A stretch of 64,000 nt of DNA from Streptomyces lateritius (GTDB taxonomy: Bacteria; Actinomycetota; Actinomycetes; Streptomycetales; Streptomycetaceae), in contig NZ_BMTO01000015.1 in assembly GCF_014649715.1 (NCBI RefSeq), forward strand, positions 82,593-146,592. Direction: 5' to 3'. The notes beneath the pieces are model-generated. The model saw nothing but the letters and a program-made list of their open reading frames with translations. It was not told the DNA's origin and did not search any database. The translations under genes were made by a program, and so were the position numbers. Positions 34,307 through 43,417 of the stretch are shown piece after piece (the stretch's first letter is position 1; each line of letters opens with the position of its first letter).

Positions 34307-34545
34307 GGTGGGCTCCTTCGAGGAAGTTCGGGCGGGCGGCGTTGTTTCCTTCGCTCTGCCATCGATCCTCCGGCCGGATCCGGGTCCGTCCGGTCCACGG
34401 AGCGGCTGCCTCCGCCGCGCGGTACGGACGACACGCGGGTCAGCCGATCGGTTGATGCCGGTGTGGTCCCCCGGGGCCACCATGGATACGTACACCCAGG
34501 TCAGGGCCGCGCCCGCCGCACAGCGTCTCGAGAGGCACAACCACG

Positions 34546-35712
34546 ATGGAGCAGGACCCGGACGCCCGCTGGCTGGCGCGGGTCATGCACATCGCCTTCT
34601 TCCTGCTCCTCGGCGCGTCCCTGGTCCGCTTCCTGCTGCGGCACCCCTGGGAGGACCGCAGCCCCTGGATCGTCGCCCTCTCCGCCACCCTGGCCTCCCT
34701 CTACCTCCTCGGCCCCGTGCTCGGCACGCGCGCCACCCCCCGCCGTATCGCCTGGCTCTTCACGGTCGTCGCGGTCTGGATGGTCCTGGTGGTCCTCGCG
34801 CCCAGCTTCGCCTGGTGCGCGGTGCCGCTCTTCTACACCGGCCTGCGCACCCTCCCGCCGCGCGCCGCGCTCGTCCTGGTCACGCTGCTCACCGTCTTCG
34901 TGGTCACGGCGCAGGTGCAGCTCTCGAACGGCGGCTGGGACCCCAACCTCGTCGTCGCCCCGCCGGCCGTCGCCGCCATCGCCACCGCCGTCTTCGTCCA
35001 CGCGCAGCGCCAGGCCGACCGCCAGCGCGCGCTGATCGACGACCTGATCAGGACCCGGCGCGAGCTGGCCGCCATCGAGCGCCGCGAGGGCACCCTCGCC
35101 GAGCGGCAGCGCCTGTCGATGGAGATCCACGACACCCTCGCCCAAGGCCTGTCCAGCCAGCAGATGCTGCTCCAGGCCGCCGACCGCACCTGGGACAGCG
35201 ACCCGGCGACGGCCCGCCGTCATGTCCGTACCGCCGAGTCCATCGCCGAACGCAACCTCGCCGAGGCCCGCCGCTTCGTCCACGACCTCGCTCCCGCCGA
35301 CCTCGCCGAGGGCGGCGGCCTGGAGGAGGCGCTGCGCACCCTCGCCGGCCGCGAGTCCGCCGCCTTCCGGGTCGACGGCACGCCGGTTCCGCTCCCCGAC
35401 CGGGTGCAGTCGGCGCTGCTGCGCATCGCGCAGGGCGCCCTCGCCAACGTCCGCGAGCACGCCGCCGCCACGTCCGCCGCGCTGACTCTGACCTACCTCG
35501 ACGACCAGGTGGTCCTCGACATCGCCGACGACGGCCGGGGCTTCGAGCCCCCGTCGGCCCGGGAACCGGGCGTACGCGGCCACGGGCTGCCCGCGATGCG
35601 GGTGCGCGCCCAGCAGCTCGGCGGCACGCTGACCATCGAGTCCACGCCGGGCGAGGGCACGGTGCTCTCGGCCGCGATCCCGCTCTCGATCCCCCCGGAG
35701 GCCGGTCCATGA
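34546..35712 (+). CDS. senS: Sensor histidine kinase, SenS-like
   Basis: 388 residues. Five membrane segments (about 14-32, 41-60, 68-90, 100-125, 134-152) with almost no outer loops precede a HisKA_3 dimerisation domain (RLSMEIHDTLAQG, phospho-His 195) and HATPase (ADDGRGFE, and GHGLPAMRVRA). The lack of a sensor domain fits SenS, which is reported to detect redox/heme stress through the separate protein HbpS, encoded divergently here. It overlaps the response regulator start by four bases. Confidence 0.9.
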   Translation: MEQDPDARWLARVMHIAFFLLLGASLVRFLLRHPWEDRSPWIVALSATLASLYLLGPVLGTRATPRRIAWLFTVVAVWMVLVVLAPSFAWCAVPLFYTGLRTLPPRAALVLVTLLTVFVVTAQVQLSNGGWDPNLVVAPPAVAAIATAVFVHAQRQADRQRALIDDLIRTRRELAAIERREGTLAERQRLSMEIHDTLAQGLSSQQMLLQAADRTWDSDPATARRHVRTAESIAERNLAEARRFVHDLAPADLAEGGGLEEALRTLAGRESAAFRVDGTPVPLPDRVQSALLRIAQGALANVREHAAATSAALTLTYLDDQVVLDIADDGRGFEPPSAREPGVRGHGLPAMRVRAQQLGGTLTIESTPGEGTVLSAAIPLSIPPEAGP

Positions 35713-36329
35713 CCGTACGGATCCTGCTCTGCGACGACCACGCCGTCGTACGGGCCGGGCTGCTCGCGCTGCTCGGCAGCGAGCCGGACATCGAGGTCGT
35801 CGGCGAGGCGGGCAGCGGCGAGGAGGCCGTGGCGATGGCGGCGAAGCTGAACCCGGACGTGGTCCTGATGGACCTCCAGCTCGGGCCCGGCATCGACGGT
35901 GTCGAGGCGACGCGCCGGATCGCCACCCCCGACGTGCACGTGCTGGTCCTGACGACGTACGACACGGACGCCGACATCACCCGCGCCATCGAGGCGGGCG
36001 CGACCGGCTACCTCCTGAAGGCCGAGCGCCCGGAGGAGCTGTTCGCCGCGATCCACTCCGCCGCCCAGGGCCGTACGACGCTCTCCCCGCCCGTCGCCAG
36101 CCGGGTCATGGACCGGATGCGGGGCGCGGCCGGTCCCACCCTCACCGATCGTGAACGGGACATCCTGGGCCAGCTGGCGCACGGCCTCGGCAACCGGGAG
36201 ATCGCCCGCGCGCTCTTCATCAGCGAGGCGACCGTGAAGACGCACCTGGGCCGGATCTACGCCAAGCTCGGCGTCGACACGCGAGCGGGCGCGGTCGCCG
36301 TGGCGAAGGAGCAGCGTCTGCTGTCGTAG
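35709..36329 (+). CDS. senR: NarL/FixJ-type response regulator, SenR-like
   Basis: 206 residues: receiver domain (1-120, acidic Asp 9-10, phospho-acceptor Asp 55 in VVLMDLQLG, Lys in GYLLKAE) and LuxR-type helix-turn-helix (about 140-200, LTDRERDILGQLAHGLGNREIA). The ATG overlaps the senS stop (ATGA). In S. reticuli SenR controls genes of anti-oxidative defence. Targets cannot be read here; the 240-base hbpS-senS interval is a likely site. Confidence 0.92.
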   Translation: MTVRILLCDDHAVVRAGLLALLGSEPDIEVVGEAGSGEEAVAMAAKLNPDVVLMDLQLGPGIDGVEATRRIATPDVHVLVLTTYDTDADITRAIEAGATGYLLKAERPEELFAAIHSAAQGRTTLSPPVASRVMDRMRGAAGPTLTDRERDILGQLAHGLGNREIARALFISEATVKTHLGRIYAKLGVDTRAGAVAVAKEQRLLS

Positions 36330-36464
36330 GCCGTCCGGCCCCTGCGTAGACATTCCGGGCTGCCTGCCCCGGGCCCCGGTCCTCCACATCCCACACGGGG
36401 GCTCCACACCCTGCTACCCTGCGTTGCCATTCCGTCACAAGGTGTGAGAGATGGGGGAGCGCGC

Positions 36465-37700
36465 GTGAAGATCGCCTGCGTCGGCGGGGGGCCCGGCGGC
36501 CTGTACTTCTCGATCCTGATGAAGCGTCAGGATCCGTCCCACGAGATCACCGTTCACGAGCGGAACCCGGCCGGCTCCACGTACGGCTGGGGCGTGACCT
36601 ACTGGGCCGGCCTGCTCGACAAACTCCGGGCCGGCGACCCGGAGTCGGCCGACGCCATCAGCGAGGCGTCCGTGCGGTGGACCGACGGCGTCGCCATCGT
36701 CCGCGACGAACGGACCGTCCACCGCGGTGACGAGGGCTTCGGCATCGGCCGGCGCCGGATGCTCGGCCTCCTCGCCGAGCGGGCCGAAGCGCTGGGCGTC
36801 CGGGTCGAGTTCGAGCACGGCGTCACCGGCCCCGACTCCCCCGAACTCGCCGACGCCGACCTGGTCGTCGCCGCCGACGGGGTCAACAGCGTGCTGCGCG
36901 AGGCCCACGCCGGCCACTTCGGCGCCGAGGTGACCACCGGCCGCAACCACTACATCTGGCTCGGCACCACCAAGGTCTTCGACTCCTTCAGCTTCGCCTT
37001 CAAGGAGACCGAGCACGGCTGGATCTGGTGCTACGCCTACGGCTTCAGCGGCGAGCGGTCCACCTGTGTCGTCGAATGCTCCCCGCAGACGTGGCAGGGG
37101 CTCGGTCTGGACGTGATGTCCGAGGCGGACACCCTGAACCAGCTGGAGAAGATCTTCGCCGACCTTCTCGACGGCCACGCCCTGATCGGCCGGGCACAGG
37201 CCGACGAGGCCGCCCAGTGGCTGAGGTTCCGGACCCTGACCAACCGCACCTGGCACCGGGGCAACCTGGTCCTCCTCGGCGACGCCGCCCACACCACGCA
37301 CTATTCGATCGGCGCCGGCACCACCCTCGCCCTGGAGGACGCCCTGGCCCTCGCGGCCGCGCTGAGGGACGTCGGCGGGGGACCGGGCCGCGACGGCGGG
37401 GATCTCGACTCCGCCCTGACCCGCTACGGCCGGCGGCGGCGCGCGGAGCTCCTCTCCGTGCAGAGCGCCGCCCGCTACAGCGCGCAGTGGTACGAGAACC
37501 TCCCCCGCTACATGAGCCTCGACCCGGTCCAGATGTTCGCGCTCCTCGGCCAGCGCCACTCCCCCCTGCTGCCGCACATCCCGCCCCAGCTCTACTACCG
37601 GCTCGACAGGGCCGCGGAGCAGCTGGAGCCGCTGCGCCGCCTCAAGCGCTGGCTGGGCCCCCGCCTCGCCCGCAGCCTCCACGCCCGCACAGGGGCTTAG
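36465..37700 (+). CDS. FAD-dependent aromatic monooxygenase
   Basis: 411 residues of a class A flavoprotein hydroxylase: N-terminal FAD site V-G-G-G-P-G-G-L-Y, DG-type segment VVAADGVNSVLREAH (about 150) and the second FAD motif LLGDAAHTTHYSIGAG (about 265). It is nearest in feel to tryptophan/anthraniloyl-CoA or styrene-type hydroxylases. GTG at 36465 has GGGGGAG five bases ahead. It stands alone, so the substrate is unknown; the C-terminal region is Arg-rich. Confidence 0.82.
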   Translation: MKIACVGGGPGGLYFSILMKRQDPSHEITVHERNPAGSTYGWGVTYWAGLLDKLRAGDPESADAISEASVRWTDGVAIVRDERTVHRGDEGFGIGRRRMLGLLAERAEALGVRVEFEHGVTGPDSPELADADLVVAADGVNSVLREAHAGHFGAEVTTGRNHYIWLGTTKVFDSFSFAFKETEHGWIWCYAYGFSGERSTCVVECSPQTWQGLGLDVMSEADTLNQLEKIFADLLDGHALIGRAQADEAAQWLRFRTLTNRTWHRGNLVLLGDAAHTTHYSIGAGTTLALEDALALAAALRDVGGGPGRDGGDLDSALTRYGRRRRAELLSVQSAARYSAQWYENLPRYMSLDPVQMFALLGQRHSPLLPHIPPQLYYRLDRAAEQLEPLRRLKRWLGPRLARSLHARTGA

Positions 37701-37790
37701 GGGCGGAGCCCGACCCGAGGCTGAGGGGCGGAGCCCGACCAGGGGCTGAGGGGCGGAGCCCGACCAGGGGCTGAGGGACGGGGCTCGACC
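37691..37790 (+). repeat. Four tandem copies of a 25-base repeat
   Basis: The unit AGGGGCTGAGGGGCGGAGCC plus CGACC occurs at about 37691-37715, 37718-37740, 37741-37765 and 37766-37790; copy 3 is exact, the others differ by one to four bases. The first copy overlaps the stop codon of the monooxygenase gene. Its core GGGGCGGAGCCC is a common Streptomyces intergenic motif. Confidence 0.8.
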
Positions 37791-37934
37791 ACCCGCCGCC
37801 TGGGGGTCCGGCAACGGCCCCCGCCGAGGTCCGGCCGGCCCCCGCCCCGGAGCGGGCATCGCTCCCGCCGGTCCGGGCCGCCCGCCGGCCCGGACCGGGA
37901 GCCGTCCCACGGTCGGCCGTGGGACCATCGTCCC

Positions 37935-38435
37935 GTGCTCGACATCGGCTACTCCCTCTCCCGTCGCTTCCCCGACCCCCCGCAGACCGACTACCGCCGC
38001 GCGGACGTCCACGCCCTGCGCCACGACCTCTTCTGCGGGGACGTCTACCTCGCCGACCCCAAGGCCGACCGCGAGGTGTCCACAGCCTGGGGATGGGTGC
38101 CGGTGCTCGACTTCGCCTGGGCGCTGTGCGACATCGTCGAGCAGATCGACCAGGACCCGCGCGGCAACCGGGCCTCGCAGCCCCAGTACGCCGAGCTGGA
38201 CTTCACCGAGTCCTCGGACCGCATGCTCTTCGAGCGCCGCTTCGGCTGGGTGGACGTGGAGGCCGACTGGATGCCGGGCGACGAGCCCCCGCTCACCTTC
38301 AGCCACCGCGAACTGCGCCGCGAGGCCCGCGACTTCCTGCACGACCTGATCGCCGACCTCACCGACATGCACGAGGGCCTCGGCGACAACCCCGTGATCT
38401 GGGACCTCCAGGCCCGCTTCCCCCGCGTCCCGTAA
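37935..38435 (+). CDS. Hypothetical acidic protein
   Basis: I do not recognise the family. The 166-residue protein is acidic and Trp-rich, with no signal peptide or membrane helix; notable segments are STAWGWVPVLDFAWALCDIVEQID and RFGWVDVEADWMPGD. It has good coding bias throughout and a GTG start (no clear ribosome site, only CGTCCC ahead). It is followed by the convergent pentapeptide-repeat gene after 23 bases. It may be an immunity or antitoxin-like small cytoplasmic protein, but nothing in it proves this. Confidence 0.6.
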   Translation: MLDIGYSLSRRFPDPPQTDYRRADVHALRHDLFCGDVYLADPKADREVSTAWGWVPVLDFAWALCDIVEQIDQDPRGNRASQPQYAELDFTESSDRMLFERRFGWVDVEADWMPGDEPPLTFSHRELRREARDFLHDLIADLTDMHEGLGDNPVIWDLQARFPRVP

Positions 38436-38458
38436 GGCATCGCCTCGCCCCCGACCGG

Positions 38459-39130
38459 TCAGTCCTCCACCCGCACCCCCAGCTGCGCGGCGAAGACCGG
38501 CGCGAGGTCGAACAGCTGCGCCGTGCTGATCACCGCCCCGGACAGGGCGTCCACCCCCCGCACGATCTCCAGACGCTCCACCGTCCGCAGATCCACGTCC
38601 TTCATCCGCGCCCCGGTGAAATCCGCGCCCGTCAGCACACAGTCACGGAACTCGACCCTCTCCATGACCGCGCCCCCGAAGTCGGGCTCGTTCAACACGC
38701 ACCCCTCGAAGACGACGTCCTTCAGCTTCGCCGAGCGCAGATTCAGATAGTCGATCTTCCCTCCCTTCACCACCACGCCCATCAGCACCGCCCCGTGCAG
38801 CTGCGTCCCGCCGAGCCGCGCGTCCACGATCTCCACGTCCCGCAGCGACGCCCCCGCCAGGTCCGTGCCCACCCCCCGGATCCCGCTCAGGACCGAGTCC
38901 AGCACCCGCGCCCCGGTCAGCCGCGTCCCGTCCACCGCGCACTCGCGCAGCGCGCAGTCCAGGAACCGCGCCCCCGCGCCCTCCTGCCCCGCCAGATCGA
39001 GCCCCGTGAACGCGAGGCCGTCGTAGTCCCCGTCCGGCTCCAGCCCCCCTTCGTACGCCGTCAGCGGCGGCAGCCGCACCGCCACCCGCCGCGCCGCCGC
39101 CACCGCTCTCCCGCCGCTCCGTGTCGTCAT
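38459..39130 (-). CDS. Pentapeptide repeat protein
   Basis: 223 residues. From about 36 to 180 the sequence follows the A(D/N)LXX five-residue rhythm (LAFTGLDLAGQE, LTGARVLDSVLSG, LAGASLRDVEIVDARLGGTQL), which folds as a four-sided beta-helix. Some such proteins mimic DNA and protect gyrase (Qnr/MfpA); most have no known role. There is an Arg-rich N-terminus and a helical C-terminus, no membrane segment. It stands alone, so no partner is suggested. Confidence 0.88.
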   Translation of the reverse strand: MTTRSGGRAVAAARRVAVRLPPLTAYEGGLEPDGDYDGLAFTGLDLAGQEGAGARFLDCALRECAVDGTRLTGARVLDSVLSGIRGVGTDLAGASLRDVEIVDARLGGTQLHGAVLMGVVVKGGKIDYLNLRSAKLKDVVFEGCVLNEPDFGGAVMERVEFRDCVLTGADFTGARMKDVDLRTVERLEIVRGVDALSGAVISTAQLFDLAPVFAAQLGVRVED

Positions 39131-39227
39131 GCCCCCATGGTGACGTGCGCCACTGACAACGCCCCGATGTCACATCGCCCACCCCCTCGCCCGTCCCACC
39201 CGTGAGACCGACACGAGGGAGAGGCAC

Positions 39228-40424
39228 ATGCAGCGGAACACGTGGACCGCACGCGGCACCACCAGGCACATCACCGTCGTCGGCGGCGGATTCGCCGGCC
39301 TCACCGCGGCCGTCACCGCCGCCGAGGCCGGAGCGAAGGTCACCCTCCACGAGGCCCACCACACCCTCGGCGGCCGCGCCCGCACCGCCGAGGGCCCGTA
39401 CCGCACCAACGAGGGTCCGCACGCGCTCTACCGCAAGGGCCCCCACTGGACCTGGCTCGAGCAGCGCGGCCTCCTCGGCCCGCTGGCGCCCCTGCCGCCC
39501 CTGGAGGGCGCCCGCTTCCGCTTCCACCGGGCCGGGGCGCTGCGCCGCACCCCGCCCCTCGGCTTCCTGCGCCACACCCTCCGTACGGCCGAGCAGGCGC
39601 CCGTGGACACCGACTTCCTCACCTGGGCCACCCGCGTCGCCGGCCCCGAGGCCGCCAGGACCGCGGCCGCCTACAGCGGGGTCGCCCTCTTCCACCACGA
39701 CCCGGGCGCGCTCTCCGCCCGCTTTGTCCAGGAACGACTGCACCGGGCCGCCGCGCTGCCGCCCGAGGCCCACTACATCCGCGGCGGCTGGGGACAGCTG
39801 ATCGACCGGATGGCCGCGCGCGCGTGGGAGCTGGGGGTGCGGATCGAGACCTCCTCCCGGCTCGACGAACTGCCGCTCACCGACGGGCCGGTGGTCGTCG
39901 CCACCTCCCTCTCGGCGGCCGCGCGGCTCCTCGGGGAGCCCGGCCTGACCTGGGAGAGCGGCCGCACCGTCCTGTTCGACCTGGCGCTGCGCACCCGTAA
40001 GGGCGATCCGTTCGTCATCTCGGACCTGGACGCGCCCGGCTGGATCGAGCGCTTCACCGCGCAGGACCCGTCCCTGGCCCCGGCCGGCGAGCAGTTGGTC
40101 CAGGCGCAGTTCCCGATCGGCCCGGACGGCTCGAAGGCCGACGGGGTCGCACACGCGGAACGCCTGCTGGACCTCGGGTTCCCGGGCTGGCGCGAGCGTA
40201 CGGTCTGGCGCCGCGAGGCGGTCTCCGGTGGCCGTACGGGAGCGGTCGACCGGCCGGGCACGACCTGGCGCGACCGCCCGGCGATCGACCGCGGCGACGG
40301 CGTCTACCTGGCGGGGGACCAGGTCGCGGCCCCCGGAGTGCTGTCGGAGGTCTCCTTCACCAGCGCCGTGGAAGCGGTGTCCCTGGCGCTGCGCATGTCC
40401 CGCCTTGACCTCAAGCACGCTTGA
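39228..40424 (+). CDS. FAD-dependent oxidoreductase, phytoene desaturase/amine oxidase-like
   Basis: 398 residues with the dinucleotide fold VVGGGFAGLTAAVTAAEAGA (about 15-34), the desaturase-type follow-up GGRARTAEGPYRTNEGPHALY and a C-terminal FAD motif DGVYLAGDQVAAPGVLSEVS. That places it in the NAD(P)-binding Rossmann flavoprotein group with phytoene desaturases and monoamine oxidases. No carotenoid genes are near, so the substrate is open. ATG with GAGGGAGAGG ahead. It precedes the quinone oxidoreductase by 58 bases. Confidence 0.82.
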   Translation: MQRNTWTARGTTRHITVVGGGFAGLTAAVTAAEAGAKVTLHEAHHTLGGRARTAEGPYRTNEGPHALYRKGPHWTWLEQRGLLGPLAPLPPLEGARFRFHRAGALRRTPPLGFLRHTLRTAEQAPVDTDFLTWATRVAGPEAARTAAAYSGVALFHHDPGALSARFVQERLHRAAALPPEAHYIRGGWGQLIDRMAARAWELGVRIETSSRLDELPLTDGPVVVATSLSAAARLLGEPGLTWESGRTVLFDLALRTRKGDPFVISDLDAPGWIERFTAQDPSLAPAGEQLVQAQFPIGPDGSKADGVAHAERLLDLGFPGWRERTVWRREAVSGGRTGAVDRPGTTWRDRPAIDRGDGVYLAGDQVAAPGVLSEVSFTSAVEAVSLALRMSRLDLKHA

Positions 40425-40482
40425 GGTTGAAAGCTGGTCCACGTCAACGACCGCACCATGACAAAGACCAGGGGAGCCCGCC

Positions 40483-41481
40483 ATGCACGCCATCCGCCTC
40501 CACGCCTTCGGCCCCGCGGAGAACCTCACGTACGAGGAGACCGAGGACCCTGTCCCCGGCCCCGGCCAGGTCCGGATCGCGGTCACCGCGGCGGGCGTCC
40601 ACCTCCTCGACACCGCCCTCCGCAGGGGCGAGACCGGCCCGTTCCCCGCCCCCGTCGAGCTGCCCACGATCCCCGGCCGCGAGGTCGCCGGCACCGTGGA
40701 CGCGCTCGGCGAGGGCACCGACCCGTCATGGCTCGGCAAGCGGGTCGTCGCCCACCTCGGCCTCGCCCCCGGGGGGTACGCCGAACTGGCCGTCGTGGAC
40801 GCCGCCAAGCTCCACGAACTCCCCGACACGCTGGGAGACCCGGAGGCCGTCGCCATGATCGGCACGGGCCGCACCACGCTCGGCATCCTCCAGTTCACCG
40901 AACTCGGCCCCGAGTCGATCGCGATCGTCCCGGCCGCCGCCGGCGGCATCGGCACCCTCCTCGTCCAGTACGCGAAGAACGCCGGCGCCACCGTCATCGG
41001 CCTGGCCGGGGGCCCCGCGAAGGTCGCCCTGGTGAAGGAGAACGGCGCCGACCTCGCCGTCGACTACAAGCTCCCCGACTGGCCGGAGCAGGTCCGCGCG
41101 TACCTGGGCTCCCGTACGGCCACCGTGCTCTTCGACTCGGTCGGCGGCGACACCGGCCGCGCGGCGGTCGACCTCCTCGGCAAGGGCGGACAGCACCTCG
41201 TCTTCGGATGGTCTGGCAAGGGCCCCCACGACGGCGAACCCCTCACCTTCACCGACGAGGAACTCGCCGACCGAGGCATCACCTCGGAGAGCGTCCTGGG
41301 GCCGGTCATGATCCAGAAGGCCGGCGGCGACGTCCGCAACCTCGAACTCGCCTCCCTCGCCGCGGCCACCCAGGGCCACCTCCGCCCCGCGGTCCACCGC
41401 TTCCCCCTCTCGGAAGCCGCCCGGGCCCACCACGCCCTGGAAACCCGCGGCACGACCGGCAAGGTCGTCCTGATCCCCTAG
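40483..41481 (+). CDS. Zinc-binding-type quinone oxidoreductase (MDR family)
   Basis: 332 residues of the medium-chain dehydrogenase/reductase superfamily, QOR branch. GroES-like N-terminal domain (about 15-115, GPGQVRIAVTAAGVHLLDTAL) and Rossmann domain with AAAGGIGTLLVQYAKNAGATVIG (about 150). The structural zinc cysteines are missing, as usual for NADPH:quinone reductases. It follows the FAD oxidoreductase on the same strand and may be co-transcribed. Substrate unknown. Confidence 0.88.
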   Translation: MHAIRLHAFGPAENLTYEETEDPVPGPGQVRIAVTAAGVHLLDTALRRGETGPFPAPVELPTIPGREVAGTVDALGEGTDPSWLGKRVVAHLGLAPGGYAELAVVDAAKLHELPDTLGDPEAVAMIGTGRTTLGILQFTELGPESIAIVPAAAGGIGTLLVQYAKNAGATVIGLAGGPAKVALVKENGADLAVDYKLPDWPEQVRAYLGSRTATVLFDSVGGDTGRAAVDLLGKGGQHLVFGWSGKGPHDGEPLTFTDEELADRGITSESVLGPVMIQKAGGDVRNLELASLAAATQGHLRPAVHRFPLSEAARAHHALETRGTTGKVVLIP

Positions 41482-41606
41482 GCCGTGTCCGTTCAGACGC
41501 CACCGCCCGGCGCCGGGTCGGGCGCCGGGCACGGAGGACGAGACCGGGACCGAGCACTTCCCCGGCCACGCCCACGGAGTGACCCAGGCGTCCCTACAGT
41601 GGGGCG

Positions 41607-42467
41607 GTGACCTCACGGACCACTTCCGCGCTCGTACTTCACGGAGCTCTCGGGCAGCGCGCCCGGCTGCGCTCGGGGGAGCTGCTGCTCCAGTCGAGGA
41701 GGGAACTCCGGCGGATACCCGTGGCGGCGATCGAGCGTGTGGTGGTCCGCGGACCCCGCGGGCGCACGCTCGCCGTCGTCCTGACCGGGCAGGAGCCGGT
41801 CGCGGCGCGGACCCACTCGTTGACCTCCCTCAGGCCCACCGCGGTGAAACGCTTCGCCGCCGTCCTGTGCGCGGCGCTGCCGGTGCGCGACGGGGCCGAG
41901 CTGAGCCGTTCCGGCTCGCCGCCGGTCACTGTCGAGCCGCTGGAACGCCGGGGCCGTCCCGCCGTTCAGTCCGGCTCGGTCGTAGCCGTCGCGTTCTGCC
42001 TGGTGATGGCGGCACTGCTGGTCACCCGGTCCTGGGGCGGGGCTTTCTGCTGGGTGTTCGTCCCGATGCTGGTCGGCGCCGGAGTCTCGTTGGCCGAGGT
42101 CGGCTGGAAACCCGTCCGGGAGGGCTGGATCCTGGCCGTGCGCGGGATCACGGTCGACGGGCGCCGGAAGAACTCGGGGGCCATCGACGCGGGAGACGTC
42201 GACGCGTCGTACGTCTACCTGTTCACCGACGCCGAAGGGGTACCGCGCGTGTACCGGGGCTCGAACGGGGGCCGCGACGAGGAGGAGATCGTCTACGATC
42301 CGCGGAACCCGGGACTCAACCAGCTGCGACGCCGCAACGCCGCGCAGTTCGCCGCCGGGCTGACCTTCCTGCTCCTCCTCGTCCTTCCCCTGCTGGGGAG
42401 CGGCACGGCCCTCGCCCTGGCGGCGCTCGCCGACCTGTTCGGCCTCTGGTCGTACGCCGCGCTCTAG
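41607..42467 (+). CDS. Hypothetical membrane protein
   Basis: I do not recognise the family. 286 residues with hydrophobic helices at about 124-160 (a hairpin) and about 250-285, and a soluble N-terminal part (about 1-110) that reads like a PH-like or bacterial YdbT-type fold (LRSGELLLQSRRELRRIPVAAIERVVV). The loop between the helices is polar. GTG start. Its downstream edge abuts the decayed transposase, so this may be the border of an insertion. Confidence 0.62.
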   Translation: MTSRTTSALVLHGALGQRARLRSGELLLQSRRELRRIPVAAIERVVVRGPRGRTLAVVLTGQEPVAARTHSLTSLRPTAVKRFAAVLCAALPVRDGAELSRSGSPPVTVEPLERRGRPAVQSGSVVAVAFCLVMAALLVTRSWGGAFCWVFVPMLVGAGVSLAEVGWKPVREGWILAVRGITVDGRRKNSGAIDAGDVDASYVYLFTDAEGVPRVYRGSNGGRDEEEIVYDPRNPGLNQLRRRNAAQFAAGLTFLLLLVLPLLGSGTALALAALADLFGLWSYAAL

Positions 42468-42504
42468 AAGGCGCCTTTCCGATCATCGGATCGCTGGTCC
42501 GGTC

Positions 42505-42935
42505 GTGAGGGGGACTTCTGACGCCGCGTGGGCGGTGATCGCGCCGTTGCTGCCCACTGGGGGGCCGGCCTCGCGGCCGGTGGCGGGATCAACGCCAGGT
42601 CCTGGAGACATCGTGTTCACGTTCCGCACCGGCCTGCCCTGGAAGGACCTGTCCGAACGGTTCAGCCCCCGGCAGACCGTCCACGGACGGTTCCGCCCGG
42701 TGGGCCGCCGACGGGCACCTTCGGCCGCCTCCCGGGCAGCGGCCCAGACACGGACGGAGGTGGAACGGCCGGTCGCGATCGGCTTCACGAGCGAGCGAGC
42801 TCCCCCGCACACGGCTGCCCAAGGGGGCTCGAAGAACGCGGCCTCGGACGCTCCCGCCGCGGACCGACCGGCACACTCCACCTCGCCTGCGACGGACCCG
42901 GCCGGCCCCCGGCCTTCCTCGTCACGGCGCGCTCC
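42505..42935 (+). pseudogene. Decayed IS5-family transposase
   Basis: The start reads like IS5-group transposases: SDAAWAVIAPLLPTGGPASR (about residue 4) and FRTGLPWKDLSERFSPRQTVHGRF (about 39). After about 42730 the match moves to another frame, where LHLACDGPGRPPAFLVT (about 42875-42925) is the usual transposase segment, so at least one frameshift and a deletion have occurred, and the DDE catalytic end is absent. It overlaps the 3' end of the downstream acetyltransferase gene. I see no inverted repeats that would define the ends. Confidence 0.75.
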
Positions 42936-43398
42936 CCAGCGACGCCAACGCCTCGTCGGTCAGCCGGTACACCGTCCACTCGTCCTGCGGCCTCGCGCCC
43001 AACGACTTGTAGAAGTTGATCGACGGGGTGTTCCAGTCCAGGACGGACCACTCCAGACGTTCGTACCCCCGCTCCACGCAGATCCGCGCCAGCTCCCGCA
43101 GCAGCGCCTTCCCGTGTCCGCCGCCCCGCCTCGACGGGCGTACGTACAGGTCCTCCAGGTAGATCCCATGGACCCCGCGCCACGTCGAGAAGTTCAGGAA
43201 CCACAGCGCGAAGCCCACCACCTCGCCCTCGTCCGTCTCCGCGATGTGGGCGAACGCCGCCGGGCGCTCGCCGAACAGGGCCTCGCGGAGCTGCTCCTCG
43301 GTCGCGCGTACCTCGTCCAGCGCCTTCTCGTACTCGGCGAGCTCGCGGACCATCGCGTGAATGACAGGGACATCGGCAGATGTGGCGTTACGAATCAT
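42922..43398 (-). CDS. GNAT family N-acetyltransferase
   Basis: 158 residues of a GNAT with the diamine/thialysine acetyltransferase look: MIRNATSADVPVIHAMVREL at the start, VGFALWFLNFSTWRGVHGIY (about 62), LEDLYVRPSRRGGGHGKALL (about 82, the acetyl-CoA loop) and WNTPSINFYKSLGA (about 122). The ATG at 43398 is chosen because homologues begin there; the longer frame has no coding character. It is 19 bases after the phosphotransferase-like gene, in one operon. Its 3' end overlaps the transposase remnant by 14 bases. Confidence 0.88.
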   Translation of the reverse strand: MIRNATSADVPVIHAMVRELAEYEKALDEVRATEEQLREALFGERPAAFAHIAETDEGEVVGFALWFLNFSTWRGVHGIYLEDLYVRPSRRGGGHGKALLRELARICVERGYERLEWSVLDWNTPSINFYKSLGARPQDEWTVYRLTDEALASLGSAP

Positions 43399-43417
43399 GG
43401 GACCAGCCTGCACCCCC

